DNA from: Pseudomonadota bacterium
GTDB taxonomy: Bacteria; Pseudomonadota; Alphaproteobacteria; Rhizobiales; Hyphomicrobiaceae
Assembly: GCA_018242295.1 (NCBI GenBank)
Contig: JAFECE010000007.1
Location: forward strand, 219,305 to 283,304
DNA length: 64,000 bases
Reading direction: 5' to 3'
Under the pieces are notes generated by a model. It saw only the letters and a list, made by a program, of their open reading frames with translations, had not been told where the DNA came from and ran no database searches. Made by a program: the position numbers and the translations under genes. Positions within the stretch are counted from its first letter, which is position 1. Each line of letters begins with the position of its first letter. Positions 33,121 to 42,367 of the stretch are shown here, one piece after another.

Positions 33121-33396
33121 TTAGAACCACCGGCAGCGCCTTACGCCCCACCTGTTGCGCCAGCATTTCTTCGCGGTGCATTGGACGCGGCCAACGCCGG
33201 GCACCCATTTGTGGTAGCCGCCTGGTCCCCACCAGCATCCATGACGAAAAGCTGTCTTCTCCGCCATCGGGCTGTGAGACTGTTCAAGGCCCTTCAACGC
33301 GCCGAGCGATCCCGCCGTCGTCGCCATGCCTTGCGATGCCGCGCACAGCACACCGGCCGCAATCGTCGCGGCGACAAGCGAAAGCTTTCGAGTCAT
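33121..33396 (-). CDS. Small secreted Cys/Trp-rich protein of unknown function
   Basis: A 91-residue protein with a clear Sec signal peptide (MTRKLSLVAATIAAGVLCAASQGMA) and a mature C-terminal segment rich in Cys, Trp, Gly and basic residues: GCWWGPGGYHKWVP, then CTAKKCWRNRWGVRRC. The start is decided by the GGAGAGGAG ribosome site just upstream of ATG 33396; a longer reading adds a stretch that does not fit. A TGGAGGC-TTTT-GCCTCCA hairpin precedes the ribosome site. Similar small proteins are common in Hyphomicrobiales; the function is unknown. Confidence 0.72.
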   Translation of the reverse strand: MTRKLSLVAATIAAGVLCAASQGMATTAGSLGALKGLEQSHSPMAEKTAFRHGCWWGPGGYHKWVPGVGRVQCTAKKCWRNRWGVRRCRWF

Positions 33397-33414
33397 TTGC
33401 CTACTCCTCTCCCA

Positions 33415-33432
33415 TGGAGGCAAAAGCCTCCA
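33415..33432 (-). promoter_or_regulatory. Hairpin just upstream of the small secreted protein's ribosome site
   Basis: On the transcribed strand TGGAGGC, loop TTTT and GCCTCCA form a perfect seven-pair stem that ends about five bases before GGAGAGGAG. It could modulate ribosome access. It has no downstream T-run, so it is not a terminator for murI. Confidence 0.35.
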
Positions 33433-33535
33433 GCCAACTTCTTTTGAGGCGTGAACGCTAGCAGTTGAGGATAAGGCCCGCCATCGGATCAACCCCGGCG
33501 GTGAACCTTAAGTGCGCATGCGTTGCAGCTAGGCG

Positions 33536-34381
33536 TCAGGCTTTGGCGAAGTGCGGGACTTCAGGCCAGAAAACGCGAGCTTTTTCGCTCACCTCGTCCG
33601 GATTGCCGGTCGTCAGCAAGGTGAGCGTGCCGCCCTCTCCGCCCACGGCATAATTGGCGCGCCGCGCGAGATAGTCTTCGAAGCTGTCGGCAACCACCTC
33701 GGGCTGCGAAAGAATTCGCGTGAACGGCGGGAGATATTTCCTGAACAGCGGTTCGACGAGCGGAAAATGCGTGCAGCCGAGGATCGCGCGATGCGGTGGC
33801 AGGTTACCGGTTTGCAAAAGCAGGCCCTCGACACCCTGTCGGACGAGAGCATCGAGCTCAGCCTCGGGCCGCTTGTTTTCGATCGCGCCCGCAAGCTCCG
33901 AGCAAATCTGCTGAACGACGGTCACCTTCGGACAGCGCTTGCGGATCTCCTCCGCATAGACGCCGGATGAGATCGTACGCGTCGTCCCGAACACGCCGAT
34001 GGTGTCGGTGTTGTACTTCTGCGGATATTGCGGCGACGTCACCGCCCACGGCGTCTGCGTTGCCGCCTCGACGGTCGGCGCGACGATGCCGAGAACGTTA
34101 TGCACGCCCGCCCACTGGCTCTCCGGCAACCACTGCTGCTGCAGGCGCCTGAGCGCCACGGCCGTCGCCGTATTGCAGCCGAGAAGAGCGAGCCTCGCCC
34201 CGCGCGCGAACAGTTGCTCGACGCAATCCCGGGTGAAATCGACGATGTCTTCCGAAGGCCTGTCGCCGTAGGGGACGTGCGCGTGATCGGCGAGATAAAC
34301 GAAATCGACGGCCTTAAATCGCGCGACGAGCTCACGCAGGACGGTCAGCCCGCCAAGACCTGAATCAAATACCCCGATCAT
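33536..34381 (-). CDS. murI: Glutamate racemase
   Basis: Makes D-glutamate for peptidoglycan. Family landmarks are IGVFDSGLGGLTVLREL, the first catalytic Cys69 (GCNTATA) and the second Cys203 (GCTHFPLVEP). The region between them carries a longer segment (SPQYPQKYNTDTIGVFGT) than many MurI. The ATG at 34381 puts the family motif at the N-terminus; a TTG at 34405 would add eight residues. The length is 281 residues. It lies 50 bases after fabI on the same strand. Confidence 0.92.
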   Translation of the reverse strand: MIGVFDSGLGGLTVLRELVARFKAVDFVYLADHAHVPYGDRPSEDIVDFTRDCVEQLFARGARLALLGCNTATAVALRRLQQQWLPESQWAGVHNVLGIVAPTVEAATQTPWAVTSPQYPQKYNTDTIGVFGTTRTISSGVYAEEIRKRCPKVTVVQQICSELAGAIENKRPEAELDALVRQGVEGLLLQTGNLPPHRAILGCTHFPLVEPLFRKYLPPFTRILSQPEVVADSFEDYLARRANYAVGGEGGTLTLLTTGNPDEVSEKARVFWPEVPHFAKA

Positions 34382-34431
34382 GAGCGGAGTGTTTGCGACG
34401 CCCAATTGTGAACGTCAACGGGCTCCAAATG

Positions 34432-35301
34432 TCACTCCGCAGCGGCCGATGGCGAACGGCTCGCCGTCTTGCCCTCGGTGTCGTGCTCTTTGAGGCCTTC
34501 GAGCGACGGCATCGACACGGTGTTATAGCCGCAATCGACGAAATGGACTTCGCCCGTAACGGCACCCGACATCGGCGACAGCAGATAGAGCGCCGAGCCC
34601 GCCACCTCGTCGAGTGTCGGCGTGCGCTGCAGCGGCGAGTTATCACGCTGGAAATTGAAGATCACGCGCGCGTCCGAAACGCCGGCGCCAGAAAGTGTGC
34701 GCATCGGACCGGCCGAAAGCGCGTTGACGCGGACGCCCTGCGGTCCGAGGTCGGCGGCGAGATAGCGAACGGAAGCTTCGAGCGCGGCCTTCGCAACGCC
34801 CATGACGTTGTAAGAGGGCACCCAGCGCGTCGCGCCGCCGTAAGAAAGGGTGATGAGCGAACCGCCGTTCGGCATCAGTGCCGAAGCCCGCTTCGCAATT
34901 TCAGTGAACGAGAAGCACGAGATCACCATCGAGTTGATGAAGTTCTCGCGGCTCGTATCGGCATAGCGTCCTGCAAGCTCTTTTGGATCGGAATAGGCAA
35001 GAGCGTGAACCACGAAATCGAGACCGCCCCAGTCTTCCTTGATGCGCGCGAAGACGTTGTCGACGCTCGCCAGATCAAGCACATTGCACTCTTCGATGAT
35101 TTTCGAACCGAGCGATTGCGCCAGAGGAAGCGCCCGGCGGCCGAAGGCCCCCCCCTGATACGTGAAGGCGAGTTCGGCGCCCTGGCCCGCAAGCGCACGC
35201 GCAATGCCCCATGCGATCGATCGGTCGTTGGCGACCCCCATTACAAGACCGCGCTTGCCCGCCATCAGAGGACCTGGCTTTGCGATATCGAAGTCGGTCA
35301 T
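34432..35301 (-). CDS. fabI: Enoyl-[acyl-carrier-protein] reductase (NADH) FabI
   Basis: The last reductase step of type II fatty acid elongation. It is an SDR-fold protein of 289 residues with GVANDRSIAWGIA near the N-terminus and the catalytic YX6K, Y164-K171 (PSYNVMGVAKAALEAS). The ATG at 35301 has GAGG upstream; a longer reading to 35385 was rejected. It lies downstream of fabA and fabB on the same strand, so unsaturated and saturated fatty acid genes are together. It is the likely triclosan-type target enzyme by family. Confidence 0.96.
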   Translation of the reverse strand: MTDFDIAKPGPLMAGKRGLVMGVANDRSIAWGIARALAGQGAELAFTYQGGAFGRRALPLAQSLGSKIIEECNVLDLASVDNVFARIKEDWGGLDFVVHALAYSDPKELAGRYADTSRENFINSMVISCFSFTEIAKRASALMPNGGSLITLSYGGATRWVPSYNVMGVAKAALEASVRYLAADLGPQGVRVNALSAGPMRTLSGAGVSDARVIFNFQRDNSPLQRTPTLDEVAGSALYLLSPMSGAVTGEVHFVDCGYNTVSMPSLEGLKEHDTEGKTASRSPSAAAE

Positions 35302-35433
35302 TGGAAGCCTCGTTTTGTCACCAAAGGTACGCCCGCGAACGTCAAACCAGCCGGCACCACGCTTATATACTCTCATCGCTCTCAACCACCGCCGCTAGCA
35401 ATTCCTAGCGGCGGCCAGGAAAGCTTTCGTTAC

Positions 35434-36666
35434 TCAGGCATCATGCCGGCAGAAAATGAGAGTGGCATTTGTCCCGCCAAAACCGAAGCTGTTCGACATC
35501 ACACAGTTAAGGTCCGCGTTGTCGATACGCTTCAGAGCGATTGGCATATCGGCGAATGCGGGGTCAAGTTCGTCAATGTTCGCACTCTCGCAGATGAAGC
35601 CACTGTTCATCATCAGCAGCGAGAAAATCGCCTCTTGAACGCCGATGGCGCCGAGCGAATGCCCCGTTAACGATTTCGTCGCCGAGATAACGGGCGATTT
35701 GTCGCCGAACACCGCGCGAATGGCTTCGATCTCCTTGGCATCGCCCACGGGCGTGCCCGTCCCGTGCGGATTGAGATAATCGATTTTCGGCAATCCCTTG
35801 CCGTCGAAACCCTTAAGCGCCAGACGCATGCAGCGCTCGGCGCCTTCGCCCGATGGCGCAACCATGTCGTACCCGTCGGACGTCGCGGCATAGCCCTTGA
35901 GTTCGCCGTAAATCTTGGCGCCGCGGGCTTTCGCGCGCTCCAGTTCCTCGAGCACGACCACGCCAGCGCCGCCCGCGATGACGAAGCCATCGCGGTTCTT
36001 GTCGTAGGCGCGGCTTGCGCGCGCGGGCGTATCGTTGAAGTGGGTCGACATCGCGCCCATGGCATCGAAGAGGTTCGACAAGGTCCAGTCGAGTTCTTCA
36101 CAACCGCCCGCGAACATCACGTCCTGCTTGCCCCACTGGATCATCTCGGCCGCGTTGCCGATGCAGTGAGAGCTCGTCGCGCAAGCCGACGAAATCGAAT
36201 AGTTGATGCCTTTGATCTGGAAGGCCGTGGCAAGCGCCGCGGACGGACCCGAGCACATGCCCTTCGGCACCTCGAACGGACCAATCTTCTTAGGACCGCC
36301 GGATTCAAGCGTAACTTCCGCCGCTTCAACGATGGCGCGCGTCGAAGGCCCGCCCGACCCGACGATGATGCCGGTACGCTCGTTGACGACGTCAGTCGCC
36401 TCGAGGCCTGCATCGCGGATGGCCTGATCCATCGCGATCCAGTTCCAGCCGACGCCGGCCCCCATGAAGCGCTTTGGCTTCCGGGGCACCATTGCCTCCC
36501 ACTCGATTTGTGGGGCTCCATGAACTTGGCATTTGAAACCGAGTTCGGCGTACTTCTCCGCGCGAGAAATGCCGGACTTCGCCTCTCTCAACGAAGCGAG
36601 AACCTCTTGGGTGTTGTTCCCTATCGAGGACACCACACCCATGCCAGTCACAACTACGCGCCGCAT
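35434..36666 (-). CDS. fabB: 3-oxoacyl-[acyl-carrier-protein] synthase I FabB
   Basis: A condensing enzyme needed, with FabA, for unsaturated fatty acid synthesis. The nucleophile is C162 ([13 protein letters not shown]. coli C163) and the two histidines are in [11 protein letters not shown] and TGHSLGA. The ATG at 36666 is preceded by AAGGAG; GTG at 36678 is an alternative. The length is 410 residues. It is in the fabA-fabB-fabI run. Confidence 0.95.
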   Translation of the reverse strand: MRRVVVTGMGVVSSIGNNTQEVLASLREAKSGISRAEKYAELGFKCQVHGAPQIEWEAMVPRKPKRFMGAGVGWNWIAMDQAIRDAGLEATDVVNERTGIIVGSGGPSTRAIVEAAEVTLESGGPKKIGPFEVPKGMCSGPSAALATAFQIKGINYSISSACATSSHCIGNAAEMIQWGKQDVMFAGGCEELDWTLSNLFDAMGAMSTHFNDTPARASRAYDKNRDGFVIAGGAGVVVLEELERAKARGAKIYGELKGYAATSDGYDMVAPSGEGAERCMRLALKGFDGKGLPKIDYLNPHGTGTPVGDAKEIEAIRAVFGDKSPVISATKSLTGHSLGAIGVQEAIFSLLMMNSGFICESANIDELDPAFADMPIALKRIDNADLNCVMSNSFGFGGTNATLIFCRHDA

Positions 36667-36733
36667 GCGCTCCTTCACTCCTGCGGTTCCTGCTGCCGCC
36701 CGCTTTGACAGCCGGGCCCTCTGCGCAAAACGC

Positions 36734-37258
36734 TTAAGGACCTTCGCTCGACTTGAGTAGGACCCTTAGGTCCTTGGCTGTGTATATCACCTCGCCGTCA
36801 GCTTTCAGGACCCCGTCGGCCTCTGCGAGTTTCAACTTCCGGGCGATGACCCGCTTAATGTCTATGACATATTCGAGCAGTTTTACGTCCGGCGTCACTT
36901 CGCGCGTGAATTTGACCTCGCCGACGCCGGAAGCCCGGCCCTGGCCCGTAAGACCAAGCCAGCCCAGATAAAATCCCGTCAATTGCCAGAGCGCATCGAG
37001 GCCTAGGCAGCCGGGCATGACCGGATCGCCCTTGAAATGGCAGGCGAAAAGCCAGTCGAGGCGCTCGTTACCTGCGACTTTTAGCTGAGCGACGATCAAG
37101 CCCTTGCCGTGCGCCCCGCCGGTCTCGGAAATCTCGCTGATGCGATCAACCATTAACATAGGTGGCAGCGGCAATTGCGCATTGCCGGGACCGAACAGCT
37201 CGCCGCGCCCGCAGGCCAGCAAATCCTCAAACTCGAAGCTCGAACGTCGTTCCGCCAC
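36734..37258 (-). CDS. fabA: 3-hydroxydecanoyl-[acyl-carrier-protein] dehydratase/isomerase FabA
   Basis: Dehydrates beta-hydroxyacyl-ACP and isomerises trans-2- to cis-3-decenoyl-ACP, the branch point for unsaturated fatty acids. Catalytic His74 ([12 protein letters not shown]) and Asp88 (GLDALWQ) correspond to E. coli H70 and D84. The start is a GTG at 37258 with GAGGGGACCA upstream, giving 174 residues (family about 171) that begin [19 protein letters not shown]; the longer reading was rejected. It is divergent from irr. Confidence 0.95.
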   Translation of the reverse strand: MAERRSSFEFEDLLACGRGELFGPGNAQLPLPPMLMVDRISEISETGGAHGKGLIVAQLKVAGNERLDWLFACHFKGDPVMPGCLGLDALWQLTGFYLGWLGLTGQGRASGVGEVKFTREVTPDVKLLEYVIDIKRVIARKLKLAEADGVLKADGEVIYTAKDLRVLLKSSEGP

Positions 37259-37423
37259 TGGTCCCCTCGCTTCATGGCTGACTATGCGGTGTTCGTTCAC
37301 GTTATGCTCCGGGAAGGCCAAGATAACGGGGTCGTAACACACGCGTGCCGCTGCGCCTAGCAGTGCTGGCCGCTGCGTGTAACAGGGCATTGACCTGTCT
37401 TAAAGACCGATTCTCGCCGCAAG

Positions 37424-37452
37424 TTGCGGCTTTTAAGGCAAGTGGCTATACT
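37424..37452 (+). promoter_or_regulatory. Probable irr promoter
   Basis: TTGCGG (37424-37429), a 17-base spacer and TATACT (37447-37452) form a good sigma70-type promoter 80 bases upstream of the irr start. No obvious iron control element is visible around it. Confidence 0.55.
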
Positions 37453-37531
37453 CCCATGATTGGCGCGTTTCGGATGGGCCGGCATCTCGTCGGTTCAACG
37501 TGGGGACGCAATCACGGTTCTGCAAACGGAA

Positions 37532-37972
37532 ATGTCTGATAAATCTCTGCCAGATATGGCAACAGAAGCGCGGCCGACGACGGCCGAGATCCTGAGAAAG
37601 TCGGGTCTGCGGCCAACTCGTCAGCGTATGACACTTGGCCGGCTCCTATTCGAAGGCGGTGACCGCCACGTGACCGCTGAGCAGCTCCACGCCGAAGTCG
37701 CGGGGCTTGGCGAGCATGTTTCCCTCGCGACCGTCTACAATACGCTCCACCAGTTCAAGCGCGCCGGGCTTCTACGCGAGCTCGCCATCGAAGGCTCAAA
37801 AGCCTACTTCGACACCAATACGTCAAATCACAATCACTTCTTGCTCGAGCCAAGTGGCGAGCTGATGGACATTCCGAGCGACGTCATTACCGTCGCCGGC
37901 CTCCCCGAGCCGCCCGAAGGCCTGAAGATCACGCACGTCGACGTGGTTGTGCGCCTGGCGAAAAAAGCCTGA
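37532..37972 (+). CDS. irr: Iron-responsive regulator Irr
   Basis: A Fur-superfamily regulator that controls heme and iron genes in Rhizobiales. The N-terminal helix-turn-helix (SLATVYNTLHQFKRAGLLRE) is followed by the metal/heme region with HNHF (SNHNHFLLEPSGELMDI), which is diagnostic of Irr rather than Fur. The N-terminal Cys-Pro heme regulatory motif of Bradyrhizobium Irr is absent, so heme-triggered degradation by that route is unlikely. The ATG at 37532 gives 146 residues; ATG 37556 is an alternative. It is divergent from fabA, a conserved arrangement. Confidence 0.9.
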   Translation: MSDKSLPDMATEARPTTAEILRKSGLRPTRQRMTLGRLLFEGGDRHVTAEQLHAEVAGLGEHVSLATVYNTLHQFKRAGLLRELAIEGSKAYFDTNTSNHNHFLLEPSGELMDIPSDVITVAGLPEPPEGLKITHVDVVVRLAKKA

Positions 37973-38003
37973 GACAAAGGCTCGCCAGGGCTGATGCATA
38001 AGT

Positions 38004-38603
38004 CTACTTGAACGTCTCACCTTCGTAGACGCCCCAGAGCTTTTTCTGCTCGATATAGCCGCTGTACTGGTCCACCGTTACGCGACACCAGCGCCCGTCG
38101 CACATGTGCAGATCGGCAATCACGCCTGCTTCGACGTTCGCCACCACGTTGGTATGCTGGCTGTCGCTCGCCATGATCGGCACCAGTGGCGGCGCCATGC
38201 CGGTCTTTCTCTCCCAGGGAAGAACAAGGCCCGTCCTCCGGCCCGACAGGAGCGATTGCAGAACCCAGCCCGTCGCGCCTTCTGCGTCGCGAACCTGCCG
38301 CCAAGCCTCGAATTCCTTGATGACCTCGACCGGCAGTCCGGCACGCCGATAGACCCAGGAGGTCGGATAATCGGTCCCTGGCCCGTTCCGGAGGTTGACC
38401 CTGTCCGACTTGAGGCTGACGAATCGCGGCACCGGCAGGCCGCTGCCCGTGAGCGCAGGCGCATCATCGGCATATGCCGGTGCGCCCGCCGCGTGAACCA
38501 ATAGGATTGCAGCAGCTCCGAGCATGGCTCTGACGCCCGAAAACCGCGGCCGCACCCCCGCCGGCAGCCAGCCGCGTCTATACTCTAGGCTCGATATGGT
38601 CAT
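38004..38603 (-). CDS. Secreted bacterial SH3-domain protein
   Basis: A 199-residue protein with a short N-terminal tail, a hydrophobic signal-type segment (GAAAILLVHAAGAPAYA) and two SH3b-type repeats (SDRVNLRNGPGTDYPTSWVY and the region around NVVANVEAGVIADLHMCDGRWCRV). Such proteins probably act in the periplasm, often near peptidoglycan, but the role is not known. ATG at 38603 was chosen; a longer reading to 38735 was rejected for lack of a ribosome site. It is convergent with irr. Confidence 0.75.
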   Translation of the reverse strand: MTISSLEYRRGWLPAGVRPRFSGVRAMLGAAAILLVHAAGAPAYADDAPALTGSGLPVPRFVSLKSDRVNLRNGPGTDYPTSWVYRRAGLPVEVIKEFEAWRQVRDAEGATGWVLQSLLSGRRTGLVLPWERKTGMAPPLVPIMASDSQHTNVVANVEAGVIADLHMCDGRWCRVTVDQYSGYIEQKKLWGVYEGETFK

Positions 38604-38788
38604 TTGAAGCGGCCTCAAACCCAGCGGTCGGCAACGAAAAAGGTTAGCGTGCCCTCGTCTTAGGCGTCCGCAACTGATTTCAGGACTTTGTCTTCGCGAA
38701 GACCATCTGATAGACACGGGGCCGCACTTTCTCAAGCGGCCCCGCGAGGGACATGCGAAGGCCGCGATTTTCTTGCAACGGGAAGCGA

Positions 38789-39787
38789 ATGCCCACCCCT
38801 CATAAGAAACCTGTTGTTGTTGTCACCCGCAAACTCCCCGACGTCGTCGAGACTCGGATGTGCGAGCTTTTCGACACGCGCCTCAATATTGAAGACAAAC
38901 CTCTCAATCAGGCTCAGCTGATCGAGGCTGTCAAAACCGCCGACGTCCTCGTGCCGACGGTGACCGATCGCATCGATCGCGCCGTACTGACCCAGGCCGG
39001 CCCCAAGCTTCGCCTCATCGCGAACTTTGGAACGGGCGTCGACAACGTCGATCTCGATACCGCCCGCAATCGCGGCATTCTGGTGACCAACACCCCCGGC
39101 GTCCTGACCGAAGATACCGCCGACATGACGATGGCGCTCATCCTCGCCGTGCCGCGCCGCCTCGCCGAGGGCGCCGCCTACATGCGCGATCCGGCGACGA
39201 AGTGGTCTGGCTGGTCGCCGACATGGATGCTCGGCCACCGCATCTACGGCAAACGGCTCGGCATCATCGGCATGGGCCGCATCGGCCAGGCGGTCGCACG
39301 TCGCGCCAAGGCGTTCGGCTTGCAGATCCACTACCACAACCGCCGTCGCGTCGTCGAAGAGGTTGAGGAGGAGCTTGAGGCGACATTCTGGGAAAGCCTC
39401 GATCAGATGCTGACGCGCGTCGACATCGTCTCGATCAACTGCCCGCACACGCCCGGAACCTATCACCTGCTGTCGGCACGCCGGCTGAAGTTGCTGAAGC
39501 CGTCGGCTTACATCGTCAACACCGCGCGCGGCGAGGTCGTCGACGAGAACGAGCTGGCCCGCCTCCTCGAAGCGGGCGCGATCGCCGGCGCCGGTCTCGA
39601 CGTGTTCGAGCATGAGCCGGCCGTCAATCCGCGCCTTCTCGCGTCCGAACGCGTCGTCGCCCTGCCCCACATGAGTTCGGCGACGATCGAGGGCCGCATC
39701 GACATGGGCGAGAAGGTGATCATCAACATCAAGGCATTCGCCGACGGGCACGCTCCGCCCGACCGCGTACACCCTGCGATGCTCTGA
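38789..39787 (+). CDS. D-2-hydroxyacid dehydrogenase (glyoxylate/hydroxypyruvate reductase-like)
   Basis: An NAD(P)-dependent D-isomer hydroxyacid dehydrogenase of 332 residues. The Rossmann motif is GMGRIG at 161-166, with the catalytic Arg in NTARGEVVDENE and the His in LPHMSSAT. GRHPR-type enzymes reduce glyoxylate and hydroxypyruvate. In a methylotroph the serine cycle has a dedicated hydroxypyruvate reductase; this gene is not in such a cluster, so the physiological substrate is open. The ATG at 38789 has ACGGGAAG upstream; ATG 38753 is an alternative. Confidence 0.85.
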   Translation: MPTPHKKPVVVVTRKLPDVVETRMCELFDTRLNIEDKPLNQAQLIEAVKTADVLVPTVTDRIDRAVLTQAGPKLRLIANFGTGVDNVDLDTARNRGILVTNTPGVLTEDTADMTMALILAVPRRLAEGAAYMRDPATKWSGWSPTWMLGHRIYGKRLGIIGMGRIGQAVARRAKAFGLQIHYHNRRRVVEEVEEELEATFWESLDQMLTRVDIVSINCPHTPGTYHLLSARRLKLLKPSAYIVNTARGEVVDENELARLLEAGAIAGAGLDVFEHEPAVNPRLLASERVVALPHMSSATIEGRIDMGEKVIINIKAFADGHAPPDRVHPAML

Positions 39788-39804
39788 GAAAAAAGCCTTA
39801 CGCG

Positions 39805-40641
39805 CTATTCGGCGGCGCAAGCGGGATTGGCAGCCCCTTGCGCCTCCGTCAGACCGGTAATCGTCGGCTTCCGGCCTGAAAGCGGATTGTCCGGATCCCA
39901 AGAAATCGTGACGACCTCAAAGCGCGTCGCGAGCGCGTCATAGATCAGCAGGCGTCCCGCGAGGCTTTCGCCGAGACCGAGAATTTCCTTCACGACTTCG
40001 GTCGCCTGCAATGTCCCGACGACGCCGGCGACAGGCCCTAACACGCCGACCTCCTCGCAATTCGCGACGAGCCCCGCGGGAGGCGCTTCGGGAAATACGC
40101 AGCGTAGTGTCGGATAGGGATTCCCCTGCGCGTCTTTCTCGTGCGGCTTGAAGAGCGAAATATAACCGTCGAACGATCCAAGCGCCGCATAGGCAAGCGG
40201 CCGCATCGCGAAATAGCAGGCGTCCGAGACGAGATAGCGCGTCGCGAAATTGTCCGAGCCGTCGGCAACGATGTCGTAGCGCGAAATTATATCGAGCGCG
40301 TTCGCAGCATTGATACGCTCAGCGTACGTCTCGACGTTGATGTGCGGATTGATGCGGAGGATTGCATCCCGCGCACTCTCGACCTTCAGTCTGCCCGCAT
40401 CCTCGGTCCGATGTGCAATCTGGCGCTGCAGATTGTCGATCGCAACGTGATCATCGTCGATGATGCCGATCGTGCCGACGCCTGCCGCCGCCAGATACGT
40501 GACGACCGGTGAACCAAGCCCGCCAGCGCCGATGACGAGCACTCGTGCCGCCTTGAGCTTTTGCTGTCCCGGTGCCCCAACGTCACGCAGTACGAGGTGG
40601 CGCTTGTAGCGCTGAACCTCTTCCGTAGTGAGCGTTGCCAT
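39805..40641 (-). CDS. moeB: MoeB/ThiF-type adenylyltransferase
   Basis: An E1-like enzyme that adenylates the C-terminus of a small sulfur carrier (MoaD, ThiS or a relative). The ATP-binding motif GAGGLGS is at 38-44, followed by DNLQRQI and the DGSDNFATRYL segment. It has 278 residues and no rhodanese domain at the C-terminus. The CXXC zinc pairs of E. coli MoeB are not evident. Whether it serves molybdopterin or thiamine cannot be decided from sequence. It is followed on the same strand by no gene; cysK is upstream. Confidence 0.82.
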   Translation of the reverse strand: MATLTTEEVQRYKRHLVLRDVGAPGQQKLKAARVLVIGAGGLGSPVVTYLAAAGVGTIGIIDDDHVAIDNLQRQIAHRTEDAGRLKVESARDAILRINPHINVETYAERINAANALDIISRYDIVADGSDNFATRYLVSDACYFAMRPLAYAALGSFDGYISLFKPHEKDAQGNPYPTLRCVFPEAPPAGLVANCEEVGVLGPVAGVVGTLQATEVVKEILGLGESLAGRLLIYDALATRFEVVTISWDPDNPLSGRKPTITGLTEAQGAANPACAAE

Positions 40642-40673
40642 GAGACCTCGAAAAGCACTGGGCGCCGAAAACC

Positions 40674-41675
40674 TCAGCCCTTCGGTTGCGGATCGACGAA
40701 GAGTTCGCTCGAAAAATAACGCTCAGCCGCCGACGGCGCGAACGTGACGATCGTTTTACCCGCATAATCGGGCCTCTCCGCAATGGCAATCGCCGCAGCG
40801 ACGTTGGCGCCCGTCGAAATGCCGCCAGGAATGCCCTCGACCTTCGCGACCTTGCGCGAAATTTCGAATGCGGCATCGTTCGAAACGGTCACGACCTCGT
40901 CGATCAGACCGGTGTCGAGAATGCTCGGAACGAATCCGGCGCCGATGCCCTGAATCTTGTGCGGACCGCGCGGCTGGCCCGACAGGATCGCACTGGTCGT
41001 CGGCTCCACCGCAATCACCTTAAGACCCGGGATGCGCTTCTTGAGAACCCGGCCAACACCCGTCAATGTGCCGCCCGTCCCGACGCCGATCACGAGCGCA
41101 TCCACCTTGCCCTTCGTATCGTTGTAAATTTCTTCCGCCGTCGTCTTTTCGTGGACGAGCGGGTTCGCCGGATTGTCGAACTGGCCCGGGATCACGGCAT
41201 CGGGAAGCGTTTTCGCAAGCTCTTCGGCCCGCGTGACGGCTGCCGGCATTCCGCCCGGTCCAGGCGTCAAATCGAGTTCAGCACCGAGATGCGATAGAAT
41301 CTTGCGCCGTTCGATCGACATCGTCTCCGGCATGACAAGAATAAGCCGATAGCCGCGCGCCGCCGCGACGAAGGCAAGACCGATACCAGTGTTACCGGAC
41401 GTCGGCTCGATCAGCACTGTTTTGCCGGGCTTGATGCGGCCTTCGGCTTCGAGCGCGTCGATCATCGCAACGCCGATACGATCCTTGACCGACGACAGCG
41501 GATTGAAGAATTCGAGTTTCAACAGAATGTCGGCTTTGAGGTGCGCATCCGCCTTGATGTTCGCGAGGCGCACGAGGGGCGTATGGCCGATCGTTTCGGT
41601 GATGCTATCGTAGACGCGGCCGCGCCCCCAGCTCTTGGTGGCTTCCAGCGTTTTGATCTCAAGAGTTTCTGCCAT
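40674..41675 (-). CDS. cysK: Cysteine synthase A
   Basis: A PLP enzyme that makes cysteine from O-acetylserine and sulfide. The PLP lysine is K64 (PLSSVKDRIG), with the substrate loop TSGNTG and the phosphate loop GVGTGGTLTGVG. The length of 333 residues is normal. It is co-oriented with moeB 32 bases downstream; a link between sulfur supply and a sulfur carrier E1 is sensible. A 151-base spacer separates it from dut. Confidence 0.95.
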   Translation of the reverse strand: MAETLEIKTLEATKSWGRGRVYDSITETIGHTPLVRLANIKADAHLKADILLKLEFFNPLSSVKDRIGVAMIDALEAEGRIKPGKTVLIEPTSGNTGIGLAFVAAARGYRLILVMPETMSIERRKILSHLGAELDLTPGPGGMPAAVTRAEELAKTLPDAVIPGQFDNPANPLVHEKTTAEEIYNDTKGKVDALVIGVGTGGTLTGVGRVLKKRIPGLKVIAVEPTTSAILSGQPRGPHKIQGIGAGFVPSILDTGLIDEVVTVSNDAAFEISRKVAKVEGIPGGISTGANVAAAIAIAERPDYAGKTIVTFAPSAAERYFSSELFVDPQPKG

Positions 41676-41826
41676 GACCTGTCTCGATCTATCTCGTTAT
41701 GGAGCGCTCGGCGAGCGCGCGTGTTAGTTGTTTGTCGCAGTTTCGAGGCAGACGCTCAAGAGGCGAGGAACGCGCATAGATCCCCATAAGCATTACATTT
41801 TTCCTGCTTAACCCGTCTCAGAAAAT

Positions 41827-42357
41827 TCAGATTCTGGATTTTGTTTGCGCTCTGACTGGTCCTTTAGCAACTGGTTTCCGCTTAATGGCCCGGCCATGGG
41901 ATTTAGCCGCGCCAATACCCGTGGAGCCGAAACCGCCCGCGCCCCTTTTTGTTGCGTTGAGCTTTTTGCTTTCGTGAAGTTTTACACGCACGACCGGCGC
42001 CACAATCATCTGGGCGATGCGCTCACCGCGAGCGACCATAAATGGATCCGTCCCGAGATTAATCAAAATCACGGAAACCTCGCCGCGATAATCCGCATCG
42101 ATCGTGCCTGGGCTATTGAGAACCGTAACGCCGTGCTTCACGGCGAGACCCGATCGCGGACGCACCTGCGCTTCCATTCCGCGCGGCAGCTCGAAAATCA
42201 ATCCTGTCGGGATGAGAGCGCGCGCTCCCGGCGCGATCGTGACCGGGAGCGCCTCCGGTACCGCCGCCACGAGATCGAACCCTGCGGCATCTGCCGTCTG
42301 ATAGTCTGGAAGCGGAAGTTTCTCGGCATGCGCAAGACGCCTGACTTTGACCTTCAT
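41827..42357 (-). CDS. dut: Deoxyuridine triphosphate nucleotidohydrolase
   Basis: Hydrolyses dUTP to keep uracil out of DNA and to supply dUMP. The five family motifs are visible, including [15 protein letters not shown], the catalytic-Asp segment [17 protein letters not shown] and the C-terminal [11 protein letters not shown] basic tail of about 25 residues follows, making 176 residues instead of about 150. It lies ten bases after coaBC, an arrangement seen in many proteobacteria. Confidence 0.95.
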   Translation of the reverse strand: MKVKVRRLAHAEKLPLPDYQTADAAGFDLVAAVPEALPVTIAPGARALIPTGLIFELPRGMEAQVRPRSGLAVKHGVTVLNSPGTIDADYRGEVSVILINLGTDPFMVARGERIAQMIVAPVVRVKLHESKKLNATKRGAGGFGSTGIGAAKSHGRAIKRKPVAKGPVRAQTKSRI

Positions 42358-42367
42358 TCGCTTGCCT

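Noticed and set aside
34393-35670. A 425-codon open frame antisense to murI-fabI-fabB
   Set aside because: It crosses three well-supported genes on the other strand and a gene boundary.
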